A stretch of 64,000 nucleotides of DNA, from assembly GCF_024679095.1 (NCBI RefSeq), contig NW_026111747.1, positions 1 to 64,000 on the forward strand. The letters run 5' to 3'. The stretch is from Eriocheir sinensis. Lineage: Eukaryota; Arthropoda; Malacostraca; Decapoda; Varunidae. The notes under the pieces are model-generated. The model did no database searches. It worked only from the letters and a program-made list of their open reading frames with translations, and was not told the DNA's origin. Position numbers and translations under genes: made by a program. Position 1 is the first letter of the stretch, and every line of letters begins with the position of its first letter. Below, one piece after another: positions 63,191 through 64,000 of this stretch.

Positions 63191-64000
63191 ATAATATAAT
63201 ATATTTTATACATATATAAAATATTTAATGTATATTTTGTATATATATTTTATCCAAATTTACGTTATTTTATGTGTATTTGTTTATATATTTTAATACA
63301 AATTTACATTATTTTATGTGAGTTTTGTATATGTATTTCAATACAAATTTGCCTAACTTTATATGTATTTTGCATATCTATTTTCAAACAAATTTAACTT
63401 ATTTTTGTTTTTACGTTATTTTATGTGTATTTTGTATATATATTTTTCTACGTATTTAAATTATTTTATGTGTATTTTATATATACATTTTCATAAAAAT
63501 TTACGTTATTTTATTGTGTGTATTCGTATATATTTTGAAACAAATTTTATACAAATTCATGTTATTTTATGTCTATTTGTATATATATTTTCATACAAAT
63601 TTATATTATTTTATGTGTATTCTTACATATATTTTATTACAAATTTACCTTATTTTATGTTTATTTTGTATATTTATTTCATTCAATTTTAAATTATTTA
63701 ATGTGTATATTTGTATTTGTATTTAGGTTATTTTATGTGTGTTTTCTATATATATTTTCATCCAAAACTACATTATTTTATTGTTATTTTCTTAATTTAA
63801 CTCGATACGAATTTAGATTATTTCATAGGTATTTTGTATACATATTTTTATACTCATTTACATTATCTAATGTGTGTTTAGTATATATTTTTTTATGCAA
63901 ACTAATTTTATATGCATTTTTGTACATATATTTTTATAGAAACTTGCGTTATTTTATGTGTATTTTGTATATGTTTTCTCATACAAATTTACATTATTTA
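63191..64000 (+). repeat. 45-bp satellite, plus orientation, to window end
   Basis: Orientation switches in a TA-rich stretch (63,190-63,225). Plus monomers follow, starting with m7/m8-like TTTAATGTATATTTTGTATA and TCCAAATTTACGTTA. The order then includes m9, m10 and m11 types and several less typical monomers. No gene is visible. Confidence 0.88.

Overview
This window is non-coding repeat DNA from a eukaryote. I find no intact host gene, rRNA, tRNA or CRISPR array. Two things fill it: a strongly AT-rich tandem satellite with monomers of about 44-45 bp, riddled with long (TA)n arrays, and four pieces of broken non-LTR (LINE) retrotransposons. The LINE families (a CR1/L2-like 3' piece ending in a TTCTTATG-type tail, and a Jockey-like endonuclease/reverse transcriptase element) together with very abundant TA microsatellites suggest an arthropod. 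A decapod crustacean is my best guess. This rests on recognising the element types and not on any search.

Layout: satellite in plus orientation from 1 to about 13.78 kb, interrupted by LINE pieces A (8.54-9.46 kb, CR1/L2-like) and B (9.55-12.14 kb, Jockey-like, 5'-truncated). Satellite in minus orientation follows from about 13.78 to 49.70 kb, with LINE piece C (38.16-39.21 kb, minus strand). A 0.3 kb plus-oriented island lies at 49.70-50.00 kb, then minus satellite to 51.11 kb. A (TA) array and the nearly full-length LINE copy D (51.30-54.60 kb, minus strand) come next. The satellite then runs plus to about 56.29 kb, minus to about 63.19 kb, and plus again to the end.

The satellite has a higher-order structure that can be read directly. 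Sixteen distinguishable monomers (m1 to m16, numbered here) recur in fixed order with a period of about 700-710 bp (7,615-8,313; 54,636-55,407; 46,417-47,126 on the minus strand). Monomers eight apart resemble each other most (m1/m9, m2/m10, m5/m13, m6/m14, m7/m15, m8/m16), and every fourth monomer carries a CGTTA core, which suggests growth by doubling from 4 to 8 to 16 monomers. Each monomer holds four A/T tracts spaced about 11 bp apart. About 45 (TA)n arrays of roughly 25 to 208 bp appear to have expanded from the short TA tract in certain monomers, mainly m1, m7 and m15. Because the monomer is close to 15 codons, the satellite throws up many long but meaningless open frames rich in Y, I, F, V and C.

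The satellite from about 14 to 41 kb is much less regular than at 41-50 kb and 54-64 kb. LINE copy B differs from copy D largely by homopolymer shortening. Either an older array or uncorrected long-read sequence would explain this, and the reader should treat fine-scale differences there with caution. The unusual content is the structure of the satellite (nested higher-order repeat, repeated inversions, seeded TA expansions), not a gene system.
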